Position numbers and translations under genes: made by a program
The notes under the pieces: model-generated
The model's input: the letters and a program-made list of their open reading frames with translations, nothing else
Told to the model about the DNA's origin: nothing
The model's database searches: none
Part shown: in pieces, positions 30,254 through 39,610 of the stretch
How the letters are laid out: each line of letters opens with the position of its first letter
Position numbering within the stretch: position 1 is the stretch's first letter
NCBI RefSeq assembly: GCF_900444945.1
Contig: NZ_UFRM01000001.1
Location: 1,758,501-1,822,500 of the forward strand
Source: Actinobacillus lignieresii
GTDB taxonomy: Bacteria; Pseudomonadota; Gammaproteobacteria; Enterobacterales; Pasteurellaceae
DNA: 64,000 nucleotides
Direction: 5' to 3'

Positions 30254-30583
30254 TTAAGCGGACGCTTTTGAGAACAGGTTAATCACCAACACGCCAGCAA
30301 TAATCATTCCCATACCGATAAAGCCTGCCAAATCCGGTTTTTGTCCGAAAGCGAAATACGCCACAATGGCGGTCAGTACGATACCAACTCCAGACCACAC
30401 CGCATACACAATACCTATCGGCAACGTCTTGGTAATCACCGATAATAAATATAACGCTATCACAAAAGCGCCAATTGCTACTGCTGTCGGTAGCGGTTTG
30501 CTAAAACCTTCGCTTGCCTTAATGCAATTACTGCCGATCACTTCAATCACAATCGCAAAGCCCAATAAAACCCAAGGGTTCAT
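30254..30583 (-). CDS. emrE: Small multidrug resistance efflux protein EmrE
   Basis: A 109-residue four-helix SMR transporter started at the ATG at 30583 (MNPWVLLGFAIVIEVIG); the longer frame to 30649 runs through a hairpin. The essential Glu14 is present, as are YAVWSGVGIVLTAIVAY in TM3 and GVLVINL in TM4. It exchanges protons for cationic drugs as a dual-topology dimer. Confidence 0.93.
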   Translation of the reverse strand: MNPWVLLGFAIVIEVIGSNCIKASEGFSKPLPTAVAIGAFVIALYLLSVITKTLPIGIVYAVWSGVGIVLTAIVAYFAFGQKPDLAGFIGMGMIIAGVLVINLFSKASA

Positions 30584-30600
30584 AAATTTCTCCGAAAACA

Positions 30601-30656
30601 AAAGCGGTTGGATTTTGCTTATTTTTTGCAAATTTCTAGCAAAATCCAACCGCTTT
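30601..30656 (-). terminator. Paired uptake-sequence hairpin after the YfcZ-like gene
   Basis: AAAGCGGTTGGATTTTGCT (30601-30619) pairs perfectly with the segment at 30638-30656 (19-bp stem). It is the longest such stem in the window and follows the DUF406 gene. Confidence 0.7.
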
Positions 30657-30671
30657 TTAAATAATTACAAT

Positions 30672-30962
30672 TTAGATTGCACGTGTACCTAATTGGAAAA
30701 TTACCACTTCCGCTTGGCAACTAAAACGGAAATTCGCATCTAGTAAAAAACCGCCTTCTACCGCTTTAATTTCGCTGGTGATTTCACACAGTTCACTTTC
30801 CGTGTCACGTGCTTTTTGGGTTAATTTCACAAGTGCTTGTTCTGCTTCCGCTTGTGTTTCATACACTTTTTCAAATTTCGCATCTCGTTCACTGTTATCA
30901 ATGATTGAGCCGACATCAAAAGTGTTACAGCCAACACATTCAACCGGTTTATCTGATTTCAT
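30672..30962 (-). CDS. YfcZ/YiiS family (DUF406) protein
   Basis: A 96-residue soluble protein. The N-terminus has CVGCNTFDVGSIIDN, and the rest matches the DUF406 pattern (AEAEQALVKLTQKARDTES, CEITSEI, GGFLLDANFRFSCQAE). Function unknown. Single gene with its own hairpin. Confidence 0.85.
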   Translation of the reverse strand: MKSDKPVECVGCNTFDVGSIIDNSERDAKFEKVYETQAEAEQALVKLTQKARDTESELCEITSEIKAVEGGFLLDANFRFSCQAEVVIFQLGTRAI

Positions 30963-31062
30963 AAAAACCCCTATAAATTATAAGTTAATCACCTTGTTAC
31001 TCTAATACTAAAGCGAGTTTGAATCAACCGAGCTTTATACCGTTGTTGATTTACAATAAAAA

Positions 31063-31094
31063 ACGGTCGCAAAATTTTTACAAAATACGACCGC
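31063..31094 (-). terminator. Weak paired uptake hairpin after the YebE-like gene
   Basis: An AACGGTCG core near 31063 faces CGACCGCTT ending near 31094, forming a short stem directly after the stop of the DUF533 gene. Confidence 0.4.
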
Positions 31095-31106
31095 TTATTA
31101 CTTGGA

Positions 31107-31739
31107 TTAGAAGCCTGCTTGTTGTTCTAGCTGTTCTACTAACGCATCGTCTAAGCCGAGAGCTTCGGCAAGGTCAGCGAGGAAGACGATTTCTTTACGA
31201 GCTAAATCGGCACATACCACACGAGCGGCTAAATAAACTTGCGCCGCTAATGCCGGGTTGTTACCGACTTGTGCGGCAATTTGTTGTACGGTCGCCGGTT
31301 GGTACATTGCTTGTTCAATCCATTGTTGGATTTCCGGATCTTGACCTGCTTCGCCTAAAATCGCTTGTCTTTCTTCGTTAGAAATCGCACCGTCAGAAGC
31401 AGCGGCTGCAATCATCGCTTGTAAAATAACTTGGCTACTTGCTTGAGCATTTTGTTCTGTCACCGCAAAATTTTCTTCACTCACCGGAGCGGCTTGCGTT
31501 TGGTTTTGCTGATATTTTTGGTAAGCCTGATAAGCAAGGCTACCGATTGCCGCCAATGACCCTAATTTCGCTAAGCTAGAACCGCCGTTACGACCGAAGA
31601 TCATCGAAAGAATGCCGATTGCCGCCGCACCGCCACCGATTTTGGCGACTTTATCGGTAGTAGTATTGCCGTTCATCGCATTTTTTGCTGATTCCTGCGC
31701 AACGCTTAGCACTTGATTTAAAATTTTGCTGAAATCCAT
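31107..31739 (-). CDS. YebE-like DUF533 / TerB-fold protein
   Basis: A 210-residue protein with a hydrophobic glycine-rich segment (IGGGAAAIGILSMIFGR, residues ~33-49), a Gln-rich linker, and a TerB-like helical C-terminal domain (MIAAAASDGAISNEERQAIL). Family members are inner-membrane associated and of unknown function. Single gene. Confidence 0.85.
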   Translation of the reverse strand: MDFSKILNQVLSVAQESAKNAMNGNTTTDKVAKIGGGAAAIGILSMIFGRNGGSSLAKLGSLAAIGSLAYQAYQKYQQNQTQAAPVSEENFAVTEQNAQASSQVILQAMIAAAASDGAISNEERQAILGEAGQDPEIQQWIEQAMYQPATVQQIAAQVGNNPALAAQVYLAARVVCADLARKEIVFLADLAEALGLDDALVEQLEQQAGF

Positions 31740-31861
31740 AGGGTTTCTTCTCCAATAAGATTGAGGGTAAATACACTTAGCGCACTAAGTACTTAGCTGT
31801 TCGCCAAATTAGCAATAAGTTACCCGACTTGCCAATCAAATTTACCTATCATTAAAAAAAG

Positions 31862-31899
31862 CAAACGGTCGTAAATTCTTGTGAAAATACGACCGCTTG
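31862..31899 (-). terminator. Paired uptake-sequence hairpin after the monooxygenase-like gene
   Basis: CAAACGGTCGTA (31862-31873) pairs with TACGACCGCTTG (31888-31899), one mismatch in 12, about 16 bases after the gene's stop. Confidence 0.55.
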
Positions 31900-31915
31900 T
31901 TTCAATTAAAGAGAA

Positions 31916-32206
31916 TTAAACTTCAAGTAAATCTACGATATTAATCGCTATCGGCTGACTTAATAACTCGGCAAATTTAGCGCCTGCATCAATAAAATGC
32001 GCTTGCTGAGTATGCAACGCCAAATCTTGTTGCGATTGCCATTGTTCCACAAAAGTATACACATTCGGCTGACCTTGCACCGCACCACAACCATAAGAAA
32101 TACAACCTTGGTCGTTAAGTGAAGCACGAATTAAGTTTTGTGCCAATGCTTCAAATTCTGCGGTTTTATCCGCTTTTACATGGCATACTGCATAAACTGC
32201 GATCAT
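31916..32206 (-). CDS. ABM-domain (YgiN-like) quinol monooxygenase family protein
   Basis: A 96-residue dimeric alpha-beta barrel protein: IAVYAVCHVKADKTAEFEAL, GCISYGC, TFVEQWQSQQDLALHTQQAHF. This is the antibiotic-biosynthesis-monooxygenase fold, used for oxidation of quinols or unknown small molecules. It begins 22 bases after ureD and may be read from the urease transcript, but nothing ties it to urease chemistry. Confidence 0.85.
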   Translation of the reverse strand: MIAVYAVCHVKADKTAEFEALAQNLIRASLNDQGCISYGCGAVQGQPNVYTFVEQWQSQQDLALHTQQAHFIDAGAKFAELLSQPIAINIVDLLEV

Positions 32207-32227
32207 AATTGCTCTCCTAAACTAAAA

Positions 32228-33052
32228 TTACACGATGTTGGAATATGCTTTTAAAACTTGCCCAATCCGCTCAAATAAATGTTGAATGATATCCGCTCGA
32301 TGTGCAAGCACTCGAACCATTAATCCGCCGTCATTTAACTGGGATACCCCCACCAACATCTCTTTTTGCGCGGCAATCAAGGCTTGTAACTCACTCACAA
32401 TCGCCTTAATTTCTAAGGTACTTTTTGCCAAATTGATGTAGGTTAATGAACCTTGATGCGAAAAATCTTCCATTTGGCTCAATGACGTCAATGCCATTTT
32501 TGCCGGTAGCCACTGAATACGGTCGGTAACAAGCGGTCGATTTTGGTGAGAAATTCGCAAATAGGACGCAAAATGACGGAAAGCAAATCGCTCGCCGTTT
32601 AGCACACGCCCAATCGCCACAATCTCGCCATAAATTAGCTCGGACTGCTCCCCCATCTCAATTTCTGTGGTTTGCTTAAATCCGCTGTCTTTATGCAGCA
32701 CCAACGGATGCGGAAGATAAAATAAGCGACTATTTTTGCCCAATTTTATGCACGTTTTTTGCGTGGCATAATCGCCATCATTCATTGATTGCACCCGAGT
32801 AAATGCCTGCGTGTTCAATGAAAGTGCGGTATCATCCGCCAGCGAAATCTCAATATCAAGCAGATCACCTGCCAACAAACCGGGCGAAGACGACATTTGC
32901 ATCGCATTCAAAGCATTGCGCCAATACGAATCCAAATTCGGTAAAGTCATTACCTTAAACGGCGGCGACACAAAGTATTGATCGAGCTGCGTTTTGCCCT
33001 GTGAGGTTAATTTTGTTGAGAGTAAAAGTTTGCTTTGCATTTGATTGCTCAC
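32228..33052 (-). CDS. ureD: Urease accessory protein UreD
   Basis: A 274-residue UreD/UreH family scaffold that, with UreF and UreG, delivers nickel to apo-urease. Family marks include LPNLDSYWRNALNAM-adjacent LLAGDLLDIEISL, LFYLPHPLVLHKDSGF and GEIVAIGRVLNGERF. The start is a GTG at 33052 with a GAGGGGAGAGA stretch just upstream that is part of an intergenic repeat; an ATG four codons later (33040) is the alternative. Last gene of the ure operon. Confidence 0.93.
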   Translation of the reverse strand: MSNQMQSKLLLSTKLTSQGKTQLDQYFVSPPFKVMTLPNLDSYWRNALNAMQMSSSPGLLAGDLLDIEISLADDTALSLNTQAFTRVQSMNDGDYATQKTCIKLGKNSRLFYLPHPLVLHKDSGFKQTTEIEMGEQSELIYGEIVAIGRVLNGERFAFRHFASYLRISHQNRPLVTDRIQWLPAKMALTSLSQMEDFSHQGSLTYINLAKSTLEIKAIVSELQALIAAQKEMLVGVSQLNDGGLMVRVLAHRADIIQHLFERIGQVLKAYSNIV

Positions 33053-33216
33053 TCTCTCCCCTCGAGGGAGAGAGACAGCTTGTTGAAGCGTTCAGCGAAA
33101 ACAAGCAGAGAGAGGGAATTTGCAAAAAATGAGTGTTCAAACACCGTTTCCCCTCTCCCTGATTTTTCTTCTATACGAAGAAAAATCTGTCCCTCTCCCA
33201 CAAGGGGCGAGGGTTA
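33046..33216. repeat. Urease-operon palindromic repeat, copy 1 (ureG/ureD gap)
   Basis: The conserved core at 33150-33213 has CCCTCTCCC at one end and GGGGCGAGGG at the other, with a perfect 11-bp hairpin GATTTTTCTTC/GAAGAAAAATC (33161-33187) between them. A further self-complementary CTCTCCCCTCGAGGGAGAG segment lies at 33052-33072. The same core recurs at 35997-36061 and 38226-38289. It supplies the purine-rich site ahead of ureD. Confidence 0.9.
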
Positions 33217-33222
33217 TAGTAT

Positions 33223-33858
33223 TTAACGAACTAAAGATGCTGGATCTTCAATATTTTTTAACAATGCGTATTTTTCGATCCAACCGATCACGCCATCAAG
33301 GTTTTCGTTCTTCATCAAGTTAGTGAAAATAAACGGCTGACCGTTACGCATACGGCGAGCATCACGTTCCATTACGCTTAAATCCGCACCCACAAACGGC
33401 GCAAGGTCGGTTTTATTAATCACTAATAAATCCGAACGAGTGATACCCGGTCCGCCTTTACGTGGAATTTTCTCGCCTTGTGCCACGTCAATCACGAAAA
33501 TCGTCACGTCTGCCAAATCTGGGCTGAAGGTTGCCGAAAGATTATCGCCGCCCGATTCAATGAAAATTAACTCCACTTCCGGAAAACGCGCCACCATTTC
33601 GTCCACCGCTTCAAGGTTCATTGAAGCGTCTTCACGAATCGCCGTATGTGGGCAACCACCGGTTTCCACACCCATAATGCGTTCAGGTGGAAGCAAACTG
33701 TTTTTCGTTAAAAACTCTGCATCTTCTTGGGTGTAAATGTCGTTTGTGATAACCGCAACACTGTATTTGCTTGCAATTTCACGGGTTAAGCGTTCGATTA
33801 ATGCGGTTTTCCCCGCTCCCACAGGGCCTGCCACCCCGATTTTGATATATTTACGCAT
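33223..33858 (-). CDS. ureG: Urease accessory GTPase UreG
   Basis: A 211-residue SIMIBI GTPase. The P-loop is [11 protein letters not shown], the metal-binding motif region is [16 protein letters not shown] (CPH), Walker B-like [17 protein letters not shown] and the base-specificity motif is VINKTD. It hydrolyses GTP to drive nickel insertion into urease. It follows ureF by 20 bases. Confidence 0.97.
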   Translation of the reverse strand: MRKYIKIGVAGPVGAGKTALIERLTREIASKYSVAVITNDIYTQEDAEFLTKNSLLPPERIMGVETGGCPHTAIREDASMNLEAVDEMVARFPEVELIFIESGGDNLSATFSPDLADVTIFVIDVAQGEKIPRKGGPGITRSDLLVINKTDLAPFVGADLSVMERDARRMRNGQPFIFTNLMKNENLDGVIGWIEKYALLKNIEDPASLVR

Positions 33859-33878
33859 TGGTTTTCCTATTATTCAAA

Positions 33879-34589
33879 TTAAGACATATAAAGTCTTGTA
33901 TAAAGCTGTTCGTGTTGCATTGAGCGAATATCACTTGCCAGCGTTGCTGCGCCGAGCCATTCTGGGTCTGGATTAAGACTATTTTCGACCGCTTGTGCCA
34001 GTGGCGTGCGAAGTGCAAACAAAATATCTTGCCCATCCATTTGACTTAACGGCACCAGTTTCACGCCATTAGTCACCGCTCCAACTGCCGCATTATAGTA
34101 GAACGCATAGAGTGTTTCGGCTTTATCCAGCTGCATCGCCTGTGCCACGATCGCAAACACAATCGGGAAATAACCCTGACAGCGTTTTTCGCTGATCGCT
34201 TGCTGAAATTCGCTCAATAACGGATGATTTTCATAACGGATAAAAATCTTCAGCAAACGCACACCTAATTTATAACTACCCTCACGACTTTCACGGGCAA
34301 TTTTACTGGCGGCAAGTTCCTGATCTAACACTAACAAGCGGTCTAAATCGTGATTTGTCATCGCATCAAACGCTAACGACAAGTACGCACCGTCATTGTA
34401 AATCCAGTTCTGCATCAACTGGGTTTGCACGTATTCTTCAAGGCTGGCTCGGCTGTTCACTTTGCCTTGTTGGACAAAAGTTTCCAAGCCGTTTGAATGG
34501 TTAAAACCGCCAATAGGGAGCGTAGGATCAACTAAGTGTAACAACGCACCCAACTGCCCCATTCGGGCGAAATCTAGTGCTTGTGCCAA
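33879..34589 (-). CDS. ureF: Urease accessory protein UreF
   Basis: A 236-residue all-helical UreF. GALLHLVDPTLPIGGFNHSNGLE and REGSYKLGVRLL are family signatures. It bridges UreD and UreG. Its start overlaps the end of ureE by 16 bases, so translation is probably coupled. Confidence 0.95.
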   Translation of the reverse strand: MAQALDFARMGQLGALLHLVDPTLPIGGFNHSNGLETFVQQGKVNSRASLEEYVQTQLMQNWIYNDGAYLSLAFDAMTNHDLDRLLVLDQELAASKIARESREGSYKLGVRLLKIFIRYENHPLLSEFQQAISEKRCQGYFPIVFAIVAQAMQLDKAETLYAFYYNAAVGAVTNGVKLVPLSQMDGQDILFALRTPLAQAVENSLNPDPEWLGAATLASDIRSMQHEQLYTRLYMS

Positions 34590-35152
34590 TTTCCGTCTCC
34601 GTGATGATGATAGCCGTGATGATCGTGCGAATGGCTATGGCTGTGAGAATGTCCGTGTCCTTGTGCCGAGTTCGCTCGCAACGCTTGGCTTAAACGGCGT
34701 TCCGCTTTTTGCGGTTCAAATCCTGCCGCTTGTAGCCATTCAAACATCGGTTTGTCGTATGGTAACGTTACTTCATCACCGTCTAAAAATAGGGGCGAAT
34801 GTTTGTTACCGATTTCATAGCACGCACGTGCCATTTCAGGCAAGGTTTTCGGCGAAAGCACAATCACTTCGCTTGGCACGATTTCAATCGTAATCACTAG
34901 GCTCTCGCTCACAAAAACTACATCATCATGCTTCAAACGTTGCCCTTCTTTCAGCAAACGAAACGCCACTTCACGTCCTGATTTCGACGTTTTACGCAAT
35001 ATATTGCGTTCACTTTCATACCATTGCAATTCAACGGTGTCGATTTGTTGATTGGTAATTTTGCCTGAAGCTTTTAGCTCGGCAAGATTGCCTAAAATAT
35101 CTTCCATTACTGGGAGGATTGGGTTAAGGATTTGCATAATTGTATTTTTCAT
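34574..35152 (-). CDS. ureE: Urease nickel metallochaperone UreE
   Basis: A 192-residue UreE. The N-terminal peptide-binding domain is followed by the metal-binding domain (YEIGNKHSPLFLDGDEV includes the conserved His). The C-terminal ~25 residues form a His-rich tail (GHGHSHSHSHSHDHHGYHHH), a nickel store typical of the Klebsiella type. It donates Ni to UreG. The tail overlaps the ureF start. Confidence 0.95.
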   Translation of the reverse strand: MKNTIMQILNPILPVMEDILGNLAELKASGKITNQQIDTVELQWYESERNILRKTSKSGREVAFRLLKEGQRLKHDDVVFVSESLVITIEIVPSEVIVLSPKTLPEMARACYEIGNKHSPLFLDGDEVTLPYDKPMFEWLQAAGFEPQKAERRLSQALRANSAQGHGHSHSHSHSHDHHGYHHHGDGNWHKH

Positions 35153-35181
35153 TATTTTCCTAGCACGGCTCGTATGCGGTA

Positions 35182-35799
35182 TTACACGTGTGGTTTCGTT
35201 TCTGCCAACACTACATATTTGTCATTCATTTGTTCCGCCCAAGCGGTCAAATTCGGGTGATGTTTTGCAAGATCGTAGCCAAGTTTTTCGGCACGGAATT
35301 GCAACCAATCAATTAAGCAAACTGCAGTAATTGTGCCGATATTTAGTTCTGTGCCAAACGGTTCAATCGCTTTTTCAAGCTGTGGAAATGATCGGATATT
35401 ACGTTCCATTAACTGTTCTTGACGGCTTGTCCACCATTCGTTTTCAGGGCGAAGTAAACGTTCCGCCATAATCGGTACGGTGTTTTCTAAAATACCGTCC
35501 GCTAAATTGTGTAGAGCCAATGCAGCCCAACGAGATTTACCGCTTTCCGGGAAAAGTTTTGGTTGGTCGCCTTTTTGATCGAGATATTCGCAAATCAGTT
35601 GGCTGCCGAATAACCAGTTGCCGCAATTACGCTGTAAAGCCGGTACACGTCCAAGCGGATTGTCTTGGTTGTGCGGCGAATTTGGATCAAATGACGAGTT
35701 GATTTTTAACAATTCGGTTTTAGCTTCTAATTGTTGATGTTTTAGCGTAACTAATACTTTACGCACGAAAGGACTAGTGGTGGAATACCAGAGTTTCAT
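35182..35799 (-). CDS. ureX: GST-like protein inside the urease operon (UreX)
   Basis: A 205-residue glutathione S-transferase family protein from the ATG at 35799, which has an AAAGGAG site; the longer frame upstream is not used. The thioredoxin-fold N-terminal domain has YSTTSPFVRKVLVTL (Ser in the catalytic loop), NPLGRVPALQ (cis-Pro loop) and SQLICEYLD; the helical C-terminal domain follows from residue ~85. It lies between ureC and ureE. From memory, A. pleuropneumoniae has an open reading frame of this size there named ureX. No urease role is established. Confidence 0.88.
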   Translation of the reverse strand: MKLWYSTTSPFVRKVLVTLKHQQLEAKTELLKINSSFDPNSPHNQDNPLGRVPALQRNCGNWLFGSQLICEYLDQKGDQPKLFPESGKSRWAALALHNLADGILENTVPIMAERLLRPENEWWTSRQEQLMERNIRSFPQLEKAIEPFGTELNIGTITAVCLIDWLQFRAEKLGYDLAKHHPNLTAWAEQMNDKYVVLAETKPHV

Positions 35800-35944
35800 A
35801 GATTCTCCTTTTTCCTCATACTCACGTATGAGGTTAGACATTGTATGGTTGCTCTGCAACCAACTTAGTGAATTGTCGCAGAGCGACGACCCTATACTTA
35901 ACCACGCACGTCAGTGCGTGGTATTTGCAAAATTTTATGCAAAT

Positions 35945-36062
35945 TTAACCGCTTGTTGGAATGTTTAGCGAAACAAACAGAGAGGAAAAAACCGTTCCCC
36001 CTCTCCCTGATTTTTCTTCTTAACAAAGAAAAATCTGTCCCTCTCCCACAAGGGGAGAGGGT
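35945..36062. repeat. Urease-operon palindromic repeat, copy 2 (ureC/ureX gap)
   Basis: Core at 35997-36061: CCCTCTCCC, a 10-bp hairpin GATTTTTCTT/AAGAAAAATC (36009-36035), then CCCACAAGGGGAGAGGG. The loop differs from copies 1 and 3 but the stem is preserved. It ends 6 bases from the ureC stop. Confidence 0.9.
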
Positions 36063-36067
36063 GAACA

Positions 36068-37789
36068 CTAGAACAAGAAATAACGCTGTGCAAGCGGCAC
36101 TTTGGTCGCAGGTTCGCAAGTAATATGTTCGCCGTCCACACGTACTTCGTAGCGTTCCGGATCTACGGTAATTTCAGGCGTTGCATTGTTGTGAACAAGG
36201 TCTTTTTTACCTACGTCACGACAACCTTTTACCGCCAGGGTTTCTTTCTGAATGCCGTATTGGGCTTTGATGTTCGCATCCACGCTCGCTTGTGAAACGA
36301 AATAAACCGCACTTTCGGTATTCGCTTTCGCATTCGCCCCAAACATTGGGCGGTAGAATACCGGTTGTGGCGTTGGGATTGAAGCGTTCGGGTCGCCCAT
36401 TTTCGCAAAGCTGATAAAGCCTTTTTTCATCACAAATTCCGGTTTTACACCGAAGAATTGTGGCTTCCACAATACGATATCCGCAAGTTTACCCACTTCA
36501 AGCGAGCCGACGTGTTGGCTGATACCGTGAGCGATTGCCGGGTTGATGGTATATTTCGCAATATAGCGTTTAATACGGAAGTTATCGCTATTCGGATCTT
36601 CAGCTAATGCTCCACGTTGTACTTTCATTTTATCTGCCGTTTGCCACGTACGAGTGACCACTTCGCCGACACGTCCCATTGCTTGACTGTCTGAACTCAT
36701 AATTGAGAACACGCCCATATCGTGCAGAATATCTTCCGCTGCAATCGTTTCAGGGCGGATACGGCTATCTGCAAATGCCACATCTTCCGGCACACGTTTA
36801 TCTAAGTGGTGACAAACCATTAGCATATCCAAATGTTCGTCAATCGTGTTCACGGTAAACGGACGGGTCGGGTTGGTTGAAGCCGGTAATACGTTCGGGT
36901 ACATCGCCGCTTTAATAATATCCGGTGCATGACCGCCGCCTGCACCTTCGGTGTGGAAAGTGTGAATCACACGTCCGTTAATCGCTTTCATCGTGTCTTC
37001 TAAGAAACCACTTTCGTTGAGCGTGTCGGTGTGGATTGCTACTTGCACATCCATTTCGTCCGCCACTTTTAACGCCGCATCAATTACTGCCGGTGTGGCG
37101 CCCCAGTCTTCGTGGATTTTTAAGCCTAACGCACCGGCAACGACTTGTTCTTTAAGCGGTTCGAGCGTAGAACAGTTACCTTTGCCGAAAAAGCCGATAT
37201 TGACCGGTAACGCTTCGCAAGCTTGGAACATTCTTTCAATGTTAAATTTACCCGGTGTACAGGTGGTGGCATGAGTGCCGTCCGCCGGGCCTGAACCACC
37301 GCCGATCATCGTAGTAATGCCATTTTCGATAGCGTGTTGTGCTTGTTGCGGACAAATCCAGTGAATATGCGTATCAATACCGCCTGCGGTCGCAATTAAA
37401 TGTGCGCCGTTATGTACTTCGGTGCTTGCGCCGATAATCATATTTGGCGTGACGTTATCCATCGTATCCGGATTACCCGCCTGACCGATACCGACAATGC
37501 GTCCGTCACGAATCCCGATATCCGCTTTGATAATGCCTAATTTTGCGTCGATAATCATCACGTTAGTGAGAGCAAAATCCAATACGTTCGGATTATCACG
37601 GGTAGCGGTACTGGATTGTGCCATACCGTCACGCACCGATTTACCGCCGCCGAATTTACACTCATCGCCTTTGGTTAAAAAATCTTGTTCAATTGTCGCC
37701 CATAAATCGGTATCGCCTAAACGGACTTTATCACCGACTGTCGGGCCGTAAGTCGCTACATACTGACTGCGTGGGATTGTTAATGCCAT
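36068..37789 (-). CDS. ureC: Urease alpha subunit
   Basis: A 573-residue catalytic subunit. Nickel ligands appear in [14 protein letters not shown], the carbamylated Lys in GLKIHEDWG, further His in [12 protein letters not shown] and [15 protein letters not shown], and the mobile flap with catalytic His in [26 protein letters not shown] sequence near residue 320. It hydrolyses urea to ammonia and carbamate in the cytoplasm. Confidence 0.98.
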   Translation of the reverse strand: MALTIPRSQYVATYGPTVGDKVRLGDTDLWATIEQDFLTKGDECKFGGGKSVRDGMAQSSTATRDNPNVLDFALTNVMIIDAKLGIIKADIGIRDGRIVGIGQAGNPDTMDNVTPNMIIGASTEVHNGAHLIATAGGIDTHIHWICPQQAQHAIENGITTMIGGGSGPADGTHATTCTPGKFNIERMFQACEALPVNIGFFGKGNCSTLEPLKEQVVAGALGLKIHEDWGATPAVIDAALKVADEMDVQVAIHTDTLNESGFLEDTMKAINGRVIHTFHTEGAGGGHAPDIIKAAMYPNVLPASTNPTRPFTVNTIDEHLDMLMVCHHLDKRVPEDVAFADSRIRPETIAAEDILHDMGVFSIMSSDSQAMGRVGEVVTRTWQTADKMKVQRGALAEDPNSDNFRIKRYIAKYTINPAIAHGISQHVGSLEVGKLADIVLWKPQFFGVKPEFVMKKGFISFAKMGDPNASIPTPQPVFYRPMFGANAKANTESAVYFVSQASVDANIKAQYGIQKETLAVKGCRDVGKKDLVHNNATPEITVDPERYEVRVDGEHITCEPATKVPLAQRYFLF

Positions 37790-37800
37790 TTTCTTACTCC

Positions 37801-38106
37801 CTATAATTTGCCGTCGATTTCATTATGGAAACCGTAAATCACTTTATTACCACCAAACTCAACCAGTTCCACTTCTTTCGCTTCGCCGGGTTCAAAACGC
37901 ACCGCATTGCCGGACGGCACATTTAAACGCATACCGCGAGCCTGCAAGCGGTCGAATTTTAGGGCGTGATTGGTTTCAAAAAAATGGTAATGCGAACCGA
38001 CTTGAATCGGGCGGTCGCCTGTATTGACTACTTCTAATTTGACGGTTTTGCGACCCACATTCGCTTGTATATCACCGTCTGCTAATTGGTATTCTCCGGG
38101 GATCAT
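37801..38106 (-). CDS. ureB: Urease beta subunit
   Basis: A 101-residue UreB ([46 protein letters not shown]). It is separate from UreA, as in Klebsiella-type ureases and unlike the fused Helicobacter form. It ends 11 bases before ureC. Confidence 0.98.
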   Translation of the reverse strand: MIPGEYQLADGDIQANVGRKTVKLEVVNTGDRPIQVGSHYHFFETNHALKFDRLQARGMRLNVPSGNAVRFEPGEAKEVELVEFGGNKVIYGFHNEIDGKL

Positions 38107-38127
38107 TTTTTATTCCTTATTTGTTTA

Positions 38128-38292
38128 CTTTCTCCCCTTGAGAGAGAGGCAGCAGAAAATTGCGTCAGACAATTTTTTGCAGAGAGAGGGGGAATTTGCA
38201 AAATATTGCGATTTTACACCGCTTTCCCCTCTCCCTGATTTTTCATCTATACGAAGAAAAATCTGTCCCTCTCCCACAAGGGGTGAGGGTTT
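38128..38292. repeat. Urease-operon palindromic repeat, copy 3 (ureA/ureB gap)
   Basis: Core at 38226-38289 matches copies 1 and 2, with GATTTTTCATC facing GAAGAAAAATC. The left part also matches copy 1 (CTCCCCTTGAGAGAGAGGC) and includes a second small dyad, AAAATTG/CAATTTT, at 38155-38176. It fills the gap between ureA and ureB. Confidence 0.9.
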
Positions 38293-38296
38293 ATTT

Positions 38297-38599
38297 TTAT
38301 CTAATAGGGTTATGTACGGTCACCAATTTGGTACCGTCCGGAAACGTCGCTTCGATTTGTACTTCGTGCACCATTTCCGCAATCCCTTCCATCACCTCCT
38401 CAACCGTCAGCAATGTTGCGCCGTATTGCATCACTTCCGCCACCGACATACCGTCACGTGCCGCTTCTTGTAAATGGCTGGCGATATAAGCGATTGCCTC
38501 CGGATAATTCAATTTTACACCTCGAGCTTTACGTTTTGCCGCCAGCTCACCGGCAAGAAATAACATCAGTTTTTCTTGTTCTCTTGAAGTTAAATGCAT
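38297..38599 (-). CDS. ureA: Urease gamma subunit
   Basis: A 100-residue UreA ([49 protein letters not shown]). First structural gene of the urease operon, 71 bases after the urea transporter gene; no clear terminator separates them. Confidence 0.98.
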   Translation of the reverse strand: MHLTSREQEKLMLFLAGELAAKRKARGVKLNYPEAIAYIASHLQEAARDGMSVAEVMQYGATLLTVEEVMEGIAEMVHEVQIEATFPDGTKLVTVHNPIR

Positions 38600-38670
38600 T
38601 TTGTACCTTCTTTTTGTTTGTGTTTGTAAAATTTTTCTGAAAATAGACCGCTTGCTTATGACCGTTTTGA

Positions 38671-39573
38671 CTAAGGATTCAGCAATCTGACTAATTTGTT
38701 TTTATCGAAAGCGGCTTTATCCAGCTTGGATTTAACCGCCAATAATAACCAACTGGCGACAATAAAACCGATGGTATAACTCGGTATGCCTAAACTTGAA
38801 ATACTAAATTGGATTAAAACCGCTAACAGCGATCCTAAAATAATATAAACAAAGTTACGGAAACGATCGCCGGCAAAAGCGCAAGCGACGAGAATCGGAG
38901 AGAAACCGTAAATACCGTTTGCGAGTTGGTTCGGTTGAACGGTTAATAACTGGTTGGCAAAGGAAGTGCCGATGGTTGCGGCGGCTAAACCGTACATGGC
39001 AGCCATCGGAGAATTAATCGAGATGGCAAGGAAAAGTAAAATACCGGTAATAATACTGGATCCGAAATTGACTTCCGCCCAAGCGTAAAACGGCTCGCCG
39101 ATTGCCTGTAGCGTATTCGTATTATCCGCTAATGCGGGGGTGGTCTGAGAGAGATCAAAGAAATGATATTTAGCGATAGCCCAGCAAAAAATCCAGCAGG
39201 TAAATACGAAAGGGAAGGTAAATGCGATTTTATTCCGTTTGGTAAATTCCCGCATAATAAGGGTTGCCACGATGGAAGCAACGACGGCATTTAGCCAAAT
39301 GAGCGGGTTACTTGCATCAATTAAACCAAAAGTAAACATGACGCACATAAAAGCGAGGCTGGCGTTAAAACCGTATAATCCCTGTTCAATCTGCCGTTGA
39401 GGATATTTAAGCAAAGATGCCGTATATGTGCCGATTAATGCACCGAGAAAACACCCCACACCGAGCGTCCAATGACTAAAAAACATAGCGATGACGATCA
39501 CCAAACCGGACAAACCGTTTTCTTGTAAAAAGATTTGCCCAACCCCGGTAAGGGTAGATTTAAGCAGCTTCAT
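38671..39573 (-). CDS. utp: Urea transporter (UT family)
   Basis: A 300-residue hydrophobic protein of the UT family, the fold of dvUT and mammalian UT-B: repeated halves with [12 protein letters not shown] and [14 protein letters not shown] selectivity-filter segments. It conducts urea across the inner membrane for the urease encoded directly downstream. It lies between cbiO and ureA, matching the A. pleuropneumoniae arrangement. Confidence 0.92.
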   Translation of the reverse strand: MKLLKSTLTGVGQIFLQENGLSGLVIVIAMFFSHWTLGVGCFLGALIGTYTASLLKYPQRQIEQGLYGFNASLAFMCVMFTFGLIDASNPLIWLNAVVASIVATLIMREFTKRNKIAFTFPFVFTCWIFCWAIAKYHFFDLSQTTPALADNTNTLQAIGEPFYAWAEVNFGSSIITGILLFLAISINSPMAAMYGLAAATIGTSFANQLLTVQPNQLANGIYGFSPILVACAFAGDRFRNFVYIILGSLLAVLIQFSISSLGIPSYTIGFIVASWLLLAVKSKLDKAAFDKNKLVRLLNP

Positions 39574-39610
39574 TTTTCATTCCCGTGTGTTTGCACCACT
39601 ATCTTGTGGT

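Noticed and set aside
38024..38489. Plus-strand open frames of 109-149 residues over ureB and ureA
   Set aside because: They are antisense to urease genes and translate the intergenic repeat; similar peptides appear wherever the repeat does.
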